Source: Candidatus Aenigmatarchaeota archaeon
GTDB lineage: Archaea > Aenigmatarchaeota > Aenigmatarchaeia > GW2011-AR5
NCBI GenBank assembly: GCA_018304585.1
Contig: JAGVVY010000017.1
Coordinates: forward strand, 1 to 34,703
DNA length: 34,703 bases
Reading direction: 5' to 3'
Shown: positions 24,373-31,947 of the stretch, piece by piece
How positions within the stretch are numbered: the stretch's first letter is position 1
Layout: every line of letters begins with the position of its first letter
Position numbers and translations under genes: made by a program
Notes under the pieces: generated by a model
What the model was told of the DNA's origin: nothing
Databases searched by the model: none
Seen by the model: the letters and a program-made list of their open reading frames with translations, nothing else

Positions 24373-25190
24373 TTTTTCACTACCACATCAGTCCGGTATT
24401 TCCATATCCTCGGCCCATATGGCAAGACCCGGACTGTTTTGAATACTGTCCCGTTGAGCTTGCCTGCAATATCTTTCTCCCGCTCCTTTAATTCTGTTTC
24501 GGCTGCGAAAAAATAAACGCTTGCAATGCCGCCCCGCTTCAGAACAGACAATGCCTCGGCCAGGAACTCTTCGCTTGTTTCCGGAAGCGGCATAAGAACC
24601 CTGTCAAAACTATCCTTATATGCCATGTGCTTCTCCCTGACGTCCCCTAACACGGCTTCAATATTGGCAGTCTTATTCAGGATCATATTTTTCCTGAAAG
24701 ATTCCACGGCATCTGGATTTATCTCTATTCCGACGCAACGCGCTAGCCGCGCCTTTTTTGCCATTAAGATGGGCAGAGCGCCTACGCCGGCAAAAAATAC
24801 CATTACTGCATCCCCTTCGCGGACATCTGCTGCGACGCGTGCCCGTTCCGTGGCTTCTCTCTGCGAGAAATATGCCTTGCGAGGATCTACAAAGAAACGG
24901 CAGCCATTCTCAATATGCATGACTTCAGTCTTGCGCGAGCCCGCGATGATTTTTAGCGTGCGGGTGCGATAGACTCCCTTTCTTGGGGATGCCTTCTCAA
25001 GGACGGTTTTCACATTAGGATGCTGTTCCATCAGAGCTTCTGCTATGAGCTTTTTCTTTTTCCGCAATTCTTCAGGAATCTCTATTATGGCAACCGCCTT
25101 GTCGCGGCTGCCGATAACGTCAAAAGAAGAAGGCACCAACGCAACTTCGCTTTTTCCCAATTTCTTTATCAAAAGGTCGCGCAGCGACAT
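24369..25190 (-). CDS. trm5: tRNA (guanine(37)-N1)-methyltransferase Trm5
   Basis: The 273-residue enzyme makes m1G37, the substrate of TYW1. Family strings include EALMEQHPNVKTVLEKAS (D1/D2 region), FVDPRKAYFSQREATER, the SAM motif VMVFFAGVGALPILMAKKA, CVGIEINPDAVESF and RVLMPLPETSEEFL, the last in the position of the NLP catalytic motif of Trm5. It keeps the Trm5 fold but the N-terminus is short. ATG 25190 has AGGATA directly ahead and fits better than the upstream start 25232. The same gene family gave TYW2, but the MPLP motif favours Trm5. Confidence 0.85.
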   Translation of the reverse strand: MSLRDLLIKKLGKSEVALVPSSFDVIGSRDKAVAIIEIPEELRKKKKLIAEALMEQHPNVKTVLEKASPRKGVYRTRTLKIIAGSRKTEVMHIENGCRFFVDPRKAYFSQREATERARVAADVREGDAVMVFFAGVGALPILMAKKARLARCVGIEINPDAVESFRKNMILNKTANIEAVLGDVREKHMAYKDSFDRVLMPLPETSEEFLAEALSVLKRGGIASVYFFAAETELKEREKDIAGKLNGTVFKTVRVLPYGPRIWKYRTDVVVKK

Positions 25191-25240
25191 TATCCTAATT
25201 GCCAGCGATGCTTTAAAACGCCACGATGCCATTTCATAAG

Positions 25241-26086
25241 ATGGTTGCCGAGACCGGAATATTGCTTGGCATTCTTGCCATGATAGGGTTCGGCCTTAAC
25301 AACGCATTGGTTCAGAATGTCGTGAAGAAGGCAGGCCAACTGAACGTCATGGTATACCAGTCGTTGATAAGCGCGGCGTTGCTTGTCCCGGCATTTCTGC
25401 TATATCCTGCAGGTTTCATATTGTCAATAGAGCATATAATCATGGCCATGGGAATAGCCCTTCTTGGCGTTGCGCCATTGTTCACGTTCTATAAGGCTTT
25501 GGAAGTTGGCAAAATAGGCGTCATCGTGCCTGTTGCCAATTCTGCCGGGGTGTTTACTGCGATATTTTCCGTCCTGCTTCTCGGGGAGGCGCTCGCCGGC
25601 TTGCAACTTCTCGCAATAGCCGCTATAATTCTTGGCGTAATACTCGTGTCTCTTAAGCCGGGAGACCTAAAGAACGGCCACGCAGGCGTACATTATGCCC
25701 TTATTACGTCTGTTCTATGGGGCGCATATTTCTTCCTTCTCAAGTACCCTGCTTCCGGCATGGGACCGATGTTTACAGCAATTGTAACGCAGGCGGGCGT
25801 AGGGCTCTTTGCGGCGCTTATCGCAATCAAACAAGGCAAACTCAAGCGCATAAACGGGAAAGCCGCAACGGGCCTATTCACAGTCAGTCTTCTTGCAGCT
25901 GTAGGCGTGGGCGCGTATAATGCCGGCATAGTTGCAGCGGACGTGAGTATAGTAGGGCCGCTTGCATTCGCAGCTCCTGTAATCAGCGTCCTTTATGCGC
26001 GTTTCTTCCTCAAGGAGGAGCTGGACATGCACCAGTATCTTGCGCTCTTTCTGATAGTGGCCGGCATAATCGCGTTATCGCTTTGA
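25241..26086 (+). CDS. EamA/DMT-family transporter
   Basis: The 281-residue membrane protein has ten hydrophobic segments in two similar halves, as in drug/metabolite transporters. The first half starts GILLGILAMIGFGLNNALVQ and contains VPVANSAGVFTAIFSVLLLGE; the second contains VLWGAYFFLLKYP and VISVLYARFFLKEEL, matching the EamA signature. Family members export amino acids, nucleotides or metabolites; the substrate cannot be read. ATG 25241 is preferred because CTTTAAAAC lies about 26 bases before it, which fits a leaderless start; ATG 25226 is an alternative. Confidence 0.88.
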   Translation: MVAETGILLGILAMIGFGLNNALVQNVVKKAGQLNVMVYQSLISAALLVPAFLLYPAGFILSIEHIIMAMGIALLGVAPLFTFYKALEVGKIGVIVPVANSAGVFTAIFSVLLLGEALAGLQLLAIAAIILGVILVSLKPGDLKNGHAGVHYALITSVLWGAYFFLLKYPASGMGPMFTAIVTQAGVGLFAALIAIKQGKLKRINGKAATGLFTVSLLAAVGVGAYNAGIVAADVSIVGPLAFAAPVISVLYARFFLKEELDMHQYLALFLIVAGIIALSL

Positions 26087-26109
26087 TTTAAGGATTAGCG
26101 GCAAATGTT

Positions 26110-26664
26110 ATGGTGCAGAAGATAATCGGCATTGTCGGGCGGATCGGAGCCGGGAAGGACACCGTTGCCGAGTACATCGCAAGAAAATACCGATACGCAG
26201 TCGTGGCGTTCCGTGATGCGGTAAAGGACGCGACTGAAAAGGAAGGGCTTGAAGCCACGAGGGCCAATATGCAGGCCGTGAGCAAAAAATACCGCGACCG
26301 CTACGGGGCCGGTTATTTCACGGGCATAATCCTGAAAAAAATAGACCAAAACGGACCAAAGGTCATTGTCAAGGAGATGCGCACCGACGGCGACGTGCTG
26401 CCGCTCAAGAAAACGTTCCCTGGGATGAAGATAATACTTGTGCATGCGGACGCGGAGAAGCGGTTCGAGCGCATGTTCGCGCGCGGCAGGCCCGGAGACC
26501 CCCAGACGCTTGAGGAATTTGAAAAACAGGAAAAGCGGGAGGAAGAGCTGGGCTATACTCAGGCTCTGGAATATGCGGACTTCACGGTAAAGAACGACGG
26601 GACACTGGGGGAGCTCTACGAAAAGATTGATAAGCTTTTCAAGACAACCGAATACGACGAGTGA
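26110..26664 (+). CDS. P-loop nucleotide kinase, UPF0200 / dephospho-CoA kinase-like
   Basis: The 184-residue protein starts IIGIVGRIGAGKDTVAEYIA, a kinase P-loop near residue 9, and has a mobile lid-like region around FARGRPGDPQTLEEFEKQEK. The DFTVKNDGTLGELYEKID ending is typical of the UPF0200/archaeal CoaE-like family. The family is annotated variously as a dephospho-CoA kinase or adenylate-kinase-like AAA protein; which applies is not clear. It is followed after 4 bases by the adenylate kinase gene and probably shares its transcript. Confidence 0.75.
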   Translation: MVQKIIGIVGRIGAGKDTVAEYIARKYRYAVVAFRDAVKDATEKEGLEATRANMQAVSKKYRDRYGAGYFTGIILKKIDQNGPKVIVKEMRTDGDVLPLKKTFPGMKIILVHADAEKRFERMFARGRPGDPQTLEEFEKQEKREEELGYTQALEYADFTVKNDGTLGELYEKIDKLFKTTEYDE

Positions 26665-26668
26665 TGCA

Positions 26669-27268
26669 ATGAAAATAGTTCTTCTTGGGATGGCAGGCTC
26701 CGGAAAAGGCACGCAGGCATCCATGCTTTCGGAAAAATACGGCGTGCCCCACATATCGATGGGCGACCTCCTCAGGGAGGAAGTGAAGAGCGATTCGCCT
26801 ATAGGGCAAAAAATAAAGGAAATAATAAATGCCGGCAGGCTCGTGCCCGACGAGCTTACGGTAAACATTCTCAAGGGTCGGCTTTCCCGCAGCGACTGCT
26901 CAAAAGGCTTCATTCTTGACGGGTTTCCGCGCAACGTGCCGCAGGCCGAGATGCTCGGCAAGAAGTTTGACGCAGCCATACTCTTGGAACTGGACGATTC
27001 CATTGCCGTGAAAAGGCTGTCCGGCAGGCGGCAGTGCCGCGAGTGCGGGAAGATATATCCGCAGGGGAACAAGTGCAGCGCCTGCGGCGGCCCGCTTTAC
27101 CAGCGGGACGACGACACGCCCGATGCGATAAAGAAGCGCCTTGAGATATTCCACAACGACACGAAGCCGCTGATCGCATACTATAAAAAAGAGGGAATTC
27201 TGAAGACTATTGACGCGTCGCAGGCCGTGGACGCGGTTTTCAGCAACATCCGGAACGCACTGGAGTGA
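26669..27268 (+). CDS. adk: Adenylate kinase with zinc-finger lid
   Basis: The 199-residue enzyme converts ATP and AMP to two ADP. The P-loop is GMAGSGKGT at 7-15, the NMP-binding region is HISMGDLLREEV and the motif FILDGFPRNVPQAE is intact. The lid holds a Cys4 zinc site, C123, C126, C136 and C139 in CRECGKIYPQGNKCSACG. This is the bacterial-type Adk with a short-to-medium lid; many archaea use a different trimeric type, so this looks acquired or shared with bacteria. ATG 26669 was preferred over the upstream in-frame start because it begins directly at the P-loop strand. Confidence 0.93.
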   Translation: MKIVLLGMAGSGKGTQASMLSEKYGVPHISMGDLLREEVKSDSPIGQKIKEIINAGRLVPDELTVNILKGRLSRSDCSKGFILDGFPRNVPQAEMLGKKFDAAILLELDDSIAVKRLSGRRQCRECGKIYPQGNKCSACGGPLYQRDDDTPDAIKKRLEIFHNDTKPLIAYYKKEGILKTIDASQAVDAVFSNIRNALE

Positions 27269-27273
27269 TTATT

Positions 27274-27615
27274 TCATTCGTCATGAACCGGCATGTTTCC
27301 GTGCCAGTATGCCATATTGACCGATTGATATACTTCTTCCATCGACAAGACGCCCAGAAGCACAGACGGCCTGTCGCCTCTCCGCTTTTTCGTTCCTTTT
27401 GTCCCGGCCCTATGATGTATCGCTCCGTCCTTGACCTTGATGTTCATGCCCGCTTCCCTGAGGCTATCGAGATACCTCTCCCACGTTTCCCTTCGCAGCT
27501 GCCACAAGGAAGCCGAGGGATCGGCATAAATCTCCATGCCGGCAGCCGCCGGCCCGCCAAGGCTGATCCTGAAATACCCGCCTATTGGGCGCAAGCTTGT
27601 AGCGGCATATTCCAT
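27274..27615 (-). CDS. Small hypothetical protein downstream of DUF192 gene
   Basis: The 113-residue soluble protein begins MEYAATSLRPIGGYF. It has GMEIYADPSASLWQLRRE and a basic stretch RAGTKGTKKRRGDRP near the middle, followed by an acidic, aromatic tail. No cysteines or transmembrane helices are seen. It lies 8 bases after the DUF192 gene and is cotranscribed. The longer in-frame start at 27738 would run into the DUF192 gene and is rejected. Function is unknown. Confidence 0.45.
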   Translation of the reverse strand: MEYAATSLRPIGGYFRISLGGPAAAGMEIYADPSASLWQLRRETWERYLDSLREAGMNIKVKDGAIHHRAGTKGTKKRRGDRPSVLLGVLSMEEVYQSVNMAYWHGNMPVHDE

Positions 27616-27623
27616 GACAGAAA

Positions 27624-28047
27624 TTATTGCCAGTTTATAAAAACGGCTTCCCCTTCCTTTATCCCGGAATCTTTGTTCACTTCGAGCACGAACATCGCCT
27701 TTTCCTTCGGAGTGTACGGCTCGCACGCCGCGGCGCACGGCTCAAGGGACGTAACGTCCACGACGCGGAAATCGGACGATACGAATATTATGTCCAGCGG
27801 GATCGGAGTGTCTTTCATCCAGAAGGAATGATAATCCTCGTCTGGAAAAATGAAGAGCATGCCCTGCCCTTCGGGCAGCGACTGGCGATGCATCAGGCCG
27901 GTTTGCCGCTCGCCAAAGGCGTCGGCTATTTCCACGCTGTAGGTATGGTTGCCTACCGATATGGGCGTCGCGGCCGTTCCTGTATCGCCGGACGACAGTT
28001 CAATCAAGAACGCAATCAACGACAAAAACATGATCAAAACAAGCCAT
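27624..28047 (-). CDS. DUF192 family protein with N-terminal anchor
   Basis: The 140-residue protein has an N-terminal hydrophobic anchor (residues 2-18, KWLVLIMFLSLIAFLIEL) and then the DUF192 domain: VEIADAFGERQTGLMHRQSL, MLFIFPDEDYHSFWMKDTPIPLDIIFV in parts, and a terminal EKAMFVLEVNKDSGIKEG. It has CAAAC, a pair of cysteines, in the middle. DUF192 proteins are widespread extracytoplasmic proteins of unsettled function. The frame is open further upstream to 28205, but the upstream part is not signal-like, so ATG 28047 is used. Confidence 0.85.
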
Positions 28048-28158
28048 TTCATGGGACTTATTGGCGGCGGGAGGTTAAATTTCCGGGTAACCCCCTTCAC
28101 CAAACGATGCATTATGGTTAGCATCATAATAAATATGGGGGCATTAATCCTATTTATG

Positions 28159-28193
28159 GGGTAAAATAAAACTGTTACCCAAACTTTAAATAT
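28159..28193 (+). promoter_or_regulatory. Candidate vapBC operator and TATA element
   Basis: GGGTAA at 28159-28164 and TTACCC at 28175-28180 form a 6-bp inverted repeat 10 bases apart, directly before the TATA-like ACTTTAAATAT (about 28183-28193) and 30-60 bases before vapB. A further GGGTAACCC palindrome lies at 28085-28093. VapB antitoxins usually repress their own operon by binding palindromes, which makes this a fair but unproven operator. Confidence 0.35.
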
Positions 28194-28223
28194 CCGTACT
28201 TCCATATAGTATCAGGTGATGAT

Positions 28224-28445
28224 ATGGAAACAGCGGTTATTGCCGACGAGCGCGGCCGGGTTACACTGGGAAAGGATGTGGCCGATAAATATGGCAAAAA
28301 GTTTGCCATGGTGAAGATGCCCAGGGAAATAGTGCTGATTCCCATTCCGGACGACCCTCTCAAGTCACTGCAGGAAGAGGGCAAGAAGATTCCGGCTCAC
28401 ATGAGCGTCAAAGACATGAAACGCATTGCACTGGAAGAAGCGTAG
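28224..28445 (+). CDS. vapB: AbrB/SpoVT-type antitoxin, VapB-like
   Basis: The 73-residue protein is the antitoxin of a type II pair. Residues 1-45 match the AbrB swapped-hairpin DNA-binding domain (TAVIADERGRVTLGKDVADK, then VLIPIPDDP). The C-terminal 25 residues are helical and would wrap the toxin. The PIN-domain toxin gene starts 22 bases downstream. ATG 28224 follows GGTGAT. Confidence 0.85.
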   Translation: METAVIADERGRVTLGKDVADKYGKKFAMVKMPREIVLIPIPDDPLKSLQEEGKKIPAHMSVKDMKRIALEEA

Positions 28446-28467
28446 GGAAAAATAAGAGGCGATAGAT

Positions 28468-28845
28468 GTGCCGTACGCGGACACGAGCTTCCTTTTAGCC
28501 GTGATTAAGGAGAGCGACTGGCTGAAGAAACCGGCAACAGCGGAGTTTGAAAAACTAAAGGGAAAGCTCTGGACTTCTTCTTCAGCGGTGATAGAGATTA
28601 TGCTTGTAGGCGCTAGGCTTGGCATGAATCTTGACAACCTGATAGTATCGTTATACGAGCTTGTTGACGTCGTGGACATGCACAGGGACATACCTCTTAC
28701 GGCTTCCTACTTCATGCAAAAATATGGCATGAACGTCTTTGACGCTTTCCATGCGGCTTCCGCAGGCGGGGATGAAATTGTCACGTCGGACAGTATATTC
28801 GCCAAGGTCGGGCCGAAGACCATATATATCGGCAATGCCAAGTGA
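28468..28845 (+). CDS. vapC: PIN-domain ribonuclease toxin, VapC-like
   Basis: The 125-residue PIN-domain protein is likely a Mg-dependent RNase. The acidic tetrad is in place: D5 in YADTSFLL, E43 in SSAVIEIM, D92 in NVFDAFHAA and D108 in VTSDSIF. It starts at GTG 28468, where only this codon lines up with the conserved YADTS N-terminus. It forms a VapBC module with the preceding gene. No sign of decay. Confidence 0.88.
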   Translation: MPYADTSFLLAVIKESDWLKKPATAEFEKLKGKLWTSSSAVIEIMLVGARLGMNLDNLIVSLYELVDVVDMHRDIPLTASYFMQKYGMNVFDAFHAASAGGDEIVTSDSIFAKVGPKTIYIGNAK

Positions 28846-28871
28846 ACGCCAAGAATCTGCGATATGCCGGC

Positions 28872-30005
28872 TCACCGCTTCTTACTGTCTCTTATCATGG
28901 CATATATCGCTATTGCCGGCAGTATGAGCAGGGAGCATGCGACCAATGCGGCCTGCGGGCCGTAAGAGTCGGCTATCCAGCCTCCCAGAAAGAGCGCGAT
29001 TATGTTATGGAAATACGATTCGCGCAGAGGATAATGCAGCGCTCCTACCGAGGCGATGAGCAGGAATATCAACATGGCAAACATATACGTTGGGACAAAA
29101 CTAATGGAAAAATACAGCACGCTCATAGCTCCTACCGAAATCATCAGCGCGGCCTTTCGGGAGCCCGCGGCCTCTGCGAATTTCCGGCTGAAAACGGAAA
29201 ACGCCATGCCGGCCAGCGAAGCCGCGGCAAACAGGGGGCCGAAATAAGACAAGGGCATGCCCATATCCTTGAGGAAAGGCTGCCATGCTATTTCGCCAAT
29301 GGAAAGGAACGCCAAGAATGCCGTTCCTAAGACAACGTAGAGAACTACTCCGTGGTTCACGATATACTTCGCGCCTTTGACGCTTTCGCGCATTGTATGG
29401 GCCAATAGCTTCGTCACTTTCACGTTGCGCGGCATAAAATGCTCCTTTCCGAAAACAAGGGCGAAAATGCCGCCGGCAAATGTAAGGATACCGGTGATAA
29501 TCCACAGCATCGCAAGGCCGAATTCGGCCACGAAGAAACCGGATGCAAGGAATCCAACCAATGTCCCGGCAAGGCTGAAGGCGTGCGCCCTTGCCATAGC
29601 TGGATGGACGAGCTTTCTTCCGCCTTCGCGCTTTGCGTAGTCCACAAGCCACGCGTCCCATGCACCCGTTGACAGCGTGTTCGCGGCCTGCATGAAAAAT
29701 GCCAGGACTGTTAATGTGACAAAGCCGCCGGCAAACGGCACGGCCACCAAGGACAAGCCTACAAGAAAAAAGCTCAGCACGACTGAAACTTTCCGGCCGT
29801 ATACGTCAGCCACAACGCCGGTCGGGACTTCAAACAATATCGAAGCAACGAATGACGCGGACATCAAAATGGAAATCTGCGTGAACGAAAGGCCTATGCC
29901 GGAGAAGTATATTATCCAGTACGGCAGTATGAGCGCTGCCGCTCCTTCAAGGAAATTTATCATGTAAAACGTTCCCATGACGCGGAATTCTTCGGGAAAA
30001 TTCAT
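28872..30005 (-). CDS. MFS transporter, with a short TM11 region
   Basis: The 377-residue protein belongs to the major facilitator superfamily. The motif A-like stretch GVVADVYGRKVSVVL lies near residue 60 and about 12 hydrophobic segments are recognisable. Segment 10 ends LHYPLRESYFHN and is followed at once by ALFLGGWIADSYG. MFS proteins usually have about 25 to 30 more residues there (TM11), so either this helix is absent or a natural or assembly deletion is present. The substrate is unknown. ATG 30005 follows the stop of the upstream metallopeptidase gene after one base. Confidence 0.8.
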   Translation of the reverse strand: MNFPEEFRVMGTFYMINFLEGAAALILPYWIIYFSGIGLSFTQISILMSASFVASILFEVPTGVVADVYGRKVSVVLSFFLVGLSLVAVPFAGGFVTLTVLAFFMQAANTLSTGAWDAWLVDYAKREGGRKLVHPAMARAHAFSLAGTLVGFLASGFFVAEFGLAMLWIITGILTFAGGIFALVFGKEHFMPRNVKVTKLLAHTMRESVKGAKYIVNHGVVLYVVLGTAFLAFLSIGEIAWQPFLKDMGMPLSYFGPLFAAASLAGMAFSVFSRKFAEAAGSRKAALMISVGAMSVLYFSISFVPTYMFAMLIFLLIASVGALHYPLRESYFHNIIALFLGGWIADSYGPQAALVACSLLILPAIAIYAMIRDSKKR

Positions 30006-30006
30006 C

Positions 30007-30747
30007 TTACTCGCCAATCGTATGCAAGAACCGTTCCAGATAAGCAATCATGTCCTTCTCAAAGCGTTTCGCTGTCGGGTTCTCGGCCATGTTTGTCATG
30101 TATCGCCTGAAATAGGCAAAGTCATCGTCTGAAAGCCCGCTCCTTTGAAGAAACCGGCCGGCTTTTACCAGCGCCTCTGAGGCATTGAGACCGTGCCTTT
30201 CCATGTTGCTGACGGCAAACGAGTTTCTCAGTAGCATTGCTCCGTTTTCCCTCGCCTTTTTCCTGCCCCGCGATTCTGAAGGCGCATCAATGGCCCATTC
30301 TGTAAAGAACGATTCGAGAACTCCCAATGTTATTATAGGGTTGCGCCTTATTACGCGGAAAACTATGTCGTCCGCATACAAGTCCTGTATATGGTTTACT
30401 GCCGTATGGAGGGCCTGCACGATCCCGGTATTTTCACTGCGCGCCAAAAGTATATGCGCGAATAAGCTGTCAAGAAGCGCGTTATCATGCGAAGGATGCT
30501 TCTCTATATTCCTGCGTACGTGAGAAAGCTCGTGGAGAAGAAGGCCGTAGAGCATCGGCGATTTCAAGGCGTTTCCAGAAACTACAACGGCATGTCCGCT
30601 TCCCTTTCTCATGGTATGGCCCATGTAAGGGAGCGCATTATCGACTTTAAACTCTATATCAACGTCTATCGGGAAGCCCGCTTTTCTCAGGAGCTCAAGC
30701 GACTCTTTTGCGGCGTCGTGAAGAACTACGGCCTTATTTTTGCCCAT
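30007..30747 (-). CDS. Predicted HExxH metallopeptidase, soluble
   Basis: The 246-residue protein has H72-E-L-S-H76 in LLHELSHVRRN, a zinc-binding motif, followed by a helical region with DLYADDIVFRVIRR near 130, where the Asp or Glu could serve as third ligand. No signal peptide or membrane helix is seen, so action in the cytoplasm is expected. It shares no obvious sequence with the other HExxH protein in the window (16706-17503). Its 3' end couples to the MFS gene by one base. Substrate is unknown. Confidence 0.65.
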   Translation of the reverse strand: MGKNKAVVLHDAAKESLELLRKAGFPIDVDIEFKVDNALPYMGHTMRKGSGHAVVVSGNALKSPMLYGLLLHELSHVRRNIEKHPSHDNALLDSLFAHILLARSENTGIVQALHTAVNHIQDLYADDIVFRVIRRNPIITLGVLESFFTEWAIDAPSESRGRKKARENGAMLLRNSFAVSNMERHGLNASEALVKAGRFLQRSGLSDDDFAYFRRYMTNMAENPTAKRFEKDMIAYLERFLHTIGE

Positions 30748-30847
30748 AAGAATTAATTCTGTTTCGGGGCTTAAATACCGGCTTGATCTCCCGAACGCAT
30801 ATACAACCCTTGGAAATTATATGATCAAGCAGCTTTCTGCGTTTCAT
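30734..30847 (-). pseudogene. hicA: Truncated HicA-like toxin remnant
   Basis: A 37-codon ORF begins 7 bases after the hicB stop with MKRRKLLDHIISKGCICVRE, which resembles the start of HicA toxins (helix, then the turn before the catalytic strand). HicA should continue with a GGSH-like motif carrying the catalytic His and run to about 60-85 residues. Here the frame leaves that sequence at residue 20 and stops inside the start of the metallopeptidase gene. The toxin is therefore truncated and probably inactive. Confidence 0.5.
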
Positions 30848-30854
30848 TAAATCT

Positions 30855-31079
30855 CTATGGATAGCTTTCCTTTAATACCTCGTAACCAAGAAGCTCCTTA
30901 TTGGTCATCTCGCGATTAGTTTCAAGGACGAGCTTGAGCGCCTCTTTCAAATTTTCTTTCGCTTCTTCCAGATTCTCGCCCTGAGTGTTCACACCGGGTA
31001 TTTCTTCAATATAGGCAATATAACCTTCTTTTACTTTCCTGTACACTGCAATGAGACCGCTTATTTTTTCCGTCTTCAT
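30855..31079 (-). CDS. hicB: HicB-like antitoxin
   Basis: The 74-residue protein starts MKTEKISGLIAVYRKVKEGY and shows the HicB partial RNase H fold: AYIEEIPGVNTQGENLEEAK, then a helix KENLKEALKLVLET and a short tail. HicB neutralises the HicA mRNA interferase. Here only the truncated hicA start lies downstream, so the antitoxin appears orphaned. ATG 31079 was preferred over the upstream in-frame start at 31100. Confidence 0.75.
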   Translation of the reverse strand: MKTEKISGLIAVYRKVKEGYIAYIEEIPGVNTQGENLEEAKENLKEALKLVLETNREMTNKELLGYEVLKESYP

Positions 31080-31193
31080 AATTACTTCCCTGTTTTTCAT
31101 TACCGTTTAGAGCTTAAATAAGTAACATAAAAAAGGGCGAAATTTTATCTGCAATTATATTTTGCTGCCGGAGACTATAGTGCAAGACGGCTT

Positions 31194-31229
31194 GTAGCTG
31201 TGTTTGCTTACGGGTTTGGTTTTTTGTAG
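31194..31229 (+). repeat. Direct repeat, copy 1
   Basis: This 36-base segment is 34/36 identical to 31853-31888 and in the same orientation. It includes TGTTTGCTTACGGGTTTGG. Similarity continues more loosely downstream, with AACGTGGG and a GTCTACTC string also found near copy 2. The two copies lie on either side of the DUF2283 and nuclease-like gene pair. Confidence 0.75.
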
Positions 31230-31280
31230 GACGAACGTGGGCTGTGGGTGATTGGATAGTAGTCTACTCAAGAAATAGAT

Positions 31281-31493
31281 TTATGCGGTTTCAAATTTCG
31301 CTTCTACAGGTATATTGAATCCTTTTTCTTTTTCAGACCTTTTCTCAAAATTAAGTATTGTGAAGCCGACAACTTTACCTCTCTTATCTTTCCTTACTAT
31401 GATATCATTTCCTATTTCTTCTGATTTCGCCTTCCTCGGCTTGCCTATTGAGATGTCTAAAACATCTCCTTCATCGTCATAGAAGAATCTCAT
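31281..31493 (-). CDS. DUF2283 family protein, likely antitoxin
   Basis: The 70-residue protein begins MRFFYDDEGDVLDISIG, the DUF2283 signature, followed by IIVRKDKRGKVVGFTILNFE. Small DUF2283 proteins often follow a toxin-like partner. ATG 31493 overlaps the stop of the preceding gene as ATGA; the alternative ATG 31502 adds three residues (MEK) before this start. The pair is probably translated as one unit. Confidence 0.7.
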   Translation of the reverse strand: MRFFYDDEGDVLDISIGKPRKAKSEEIGNDIIVRKDKRGKVVGFTILNFEKRSEKEKGFNIPVEAKFETA

Positions 31494-31789
31494 TTTTTCC
31501 ATATAATGACGCCTTTCTTGATTATGTTTGCTATGTATGCTGTAATTATAAAGCCATGATTGTTTAAGACCTTTACGACAACTACAATATATTCTTTCTC
31601 GCCGATACTTCTGTAGTATAACAGTACATTTTTGTCGTAAACGCTTTCTTGTATGAAATCCGCATGTGTCGCGGTCTTTCTTATATCGTTTTCTTTTCCT
31701 TCTAATTCGGGATGTCTCAGAATAATGTGCAAATACCTTTCTTTTGTAAACGTAATTTTCTTTCCAAGAACACAAGTGACTTCATCCAT
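31490..31789 (-). CDS. Putative toxin with PBECR-like nuclease fold
   Basis: The 99-residue protein carries ERYLHIILRHPELEGKE near residue 17 and YYRSIGEKEYIVVVVKVL near 58, ending FIITAYIANIIKKG. This H-P-E-L then VVVK pattern resembles PBECR-type (phage barnase-EndoU-colicin-RelE-like) nuclease domains next to DUF2283 genes, with His as a candidate catalytic residue. It is a candidate toxin with the following DUF2283 gene as antitoxin. A TATA-like TTTAAAAG lies about 27 bases ahead of the ATG. The identification is moderate. Confidence 0.55.
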   Translation of the reverse strand: MDEVTCVLGKKITFTKERYLHIILRHPELEGKENDIRKTATHADFIQESVYDKNVLLYYRSIGEKEYIVVVVKVLNNHGFIITAYIANIIKKGVIIWKK

Positions 31790-31852
31790 AATAGATTTTA
31801 TAGAATAGCACTTTTAAATGTAAACCTCTGTATATTCCTATCGATAGGGTTC

Positions 31853-31888
31853 GTGGCTGTGTTTGCTTACGGGTTTGGTTTTTTGCAG
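31853..31888 (+). repeat. Direct repeat, copy 2
   Basis: This is the second copy of the 36-base repeat at 31194-31229, with two substitutions. The downstream sequence shares ACGAATCGTGGG and GTAGCCTACTC with copy 1. The two copies flank a two-gene cassette of about 620 bases. Confidence 0.75.
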
Positions 31889-31947
31889 ACGAATCGTGGG
31901 TTATTGGTGGTTTAGTTGTAGTTTCTGTCGTGTAGCCTACTCGCCAA

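Noticed and set aside
26095-27072. A 325-codon minus-strand open frame opposite the kinase genes
   Set aside because: It is the antisense shadow of the UPF0200-like gene and adk.
31194-31888. CRISPR array
   Set aside because: Only two copies occur, separated by 659 bases containing genes, with no regular spacers or cas genes.
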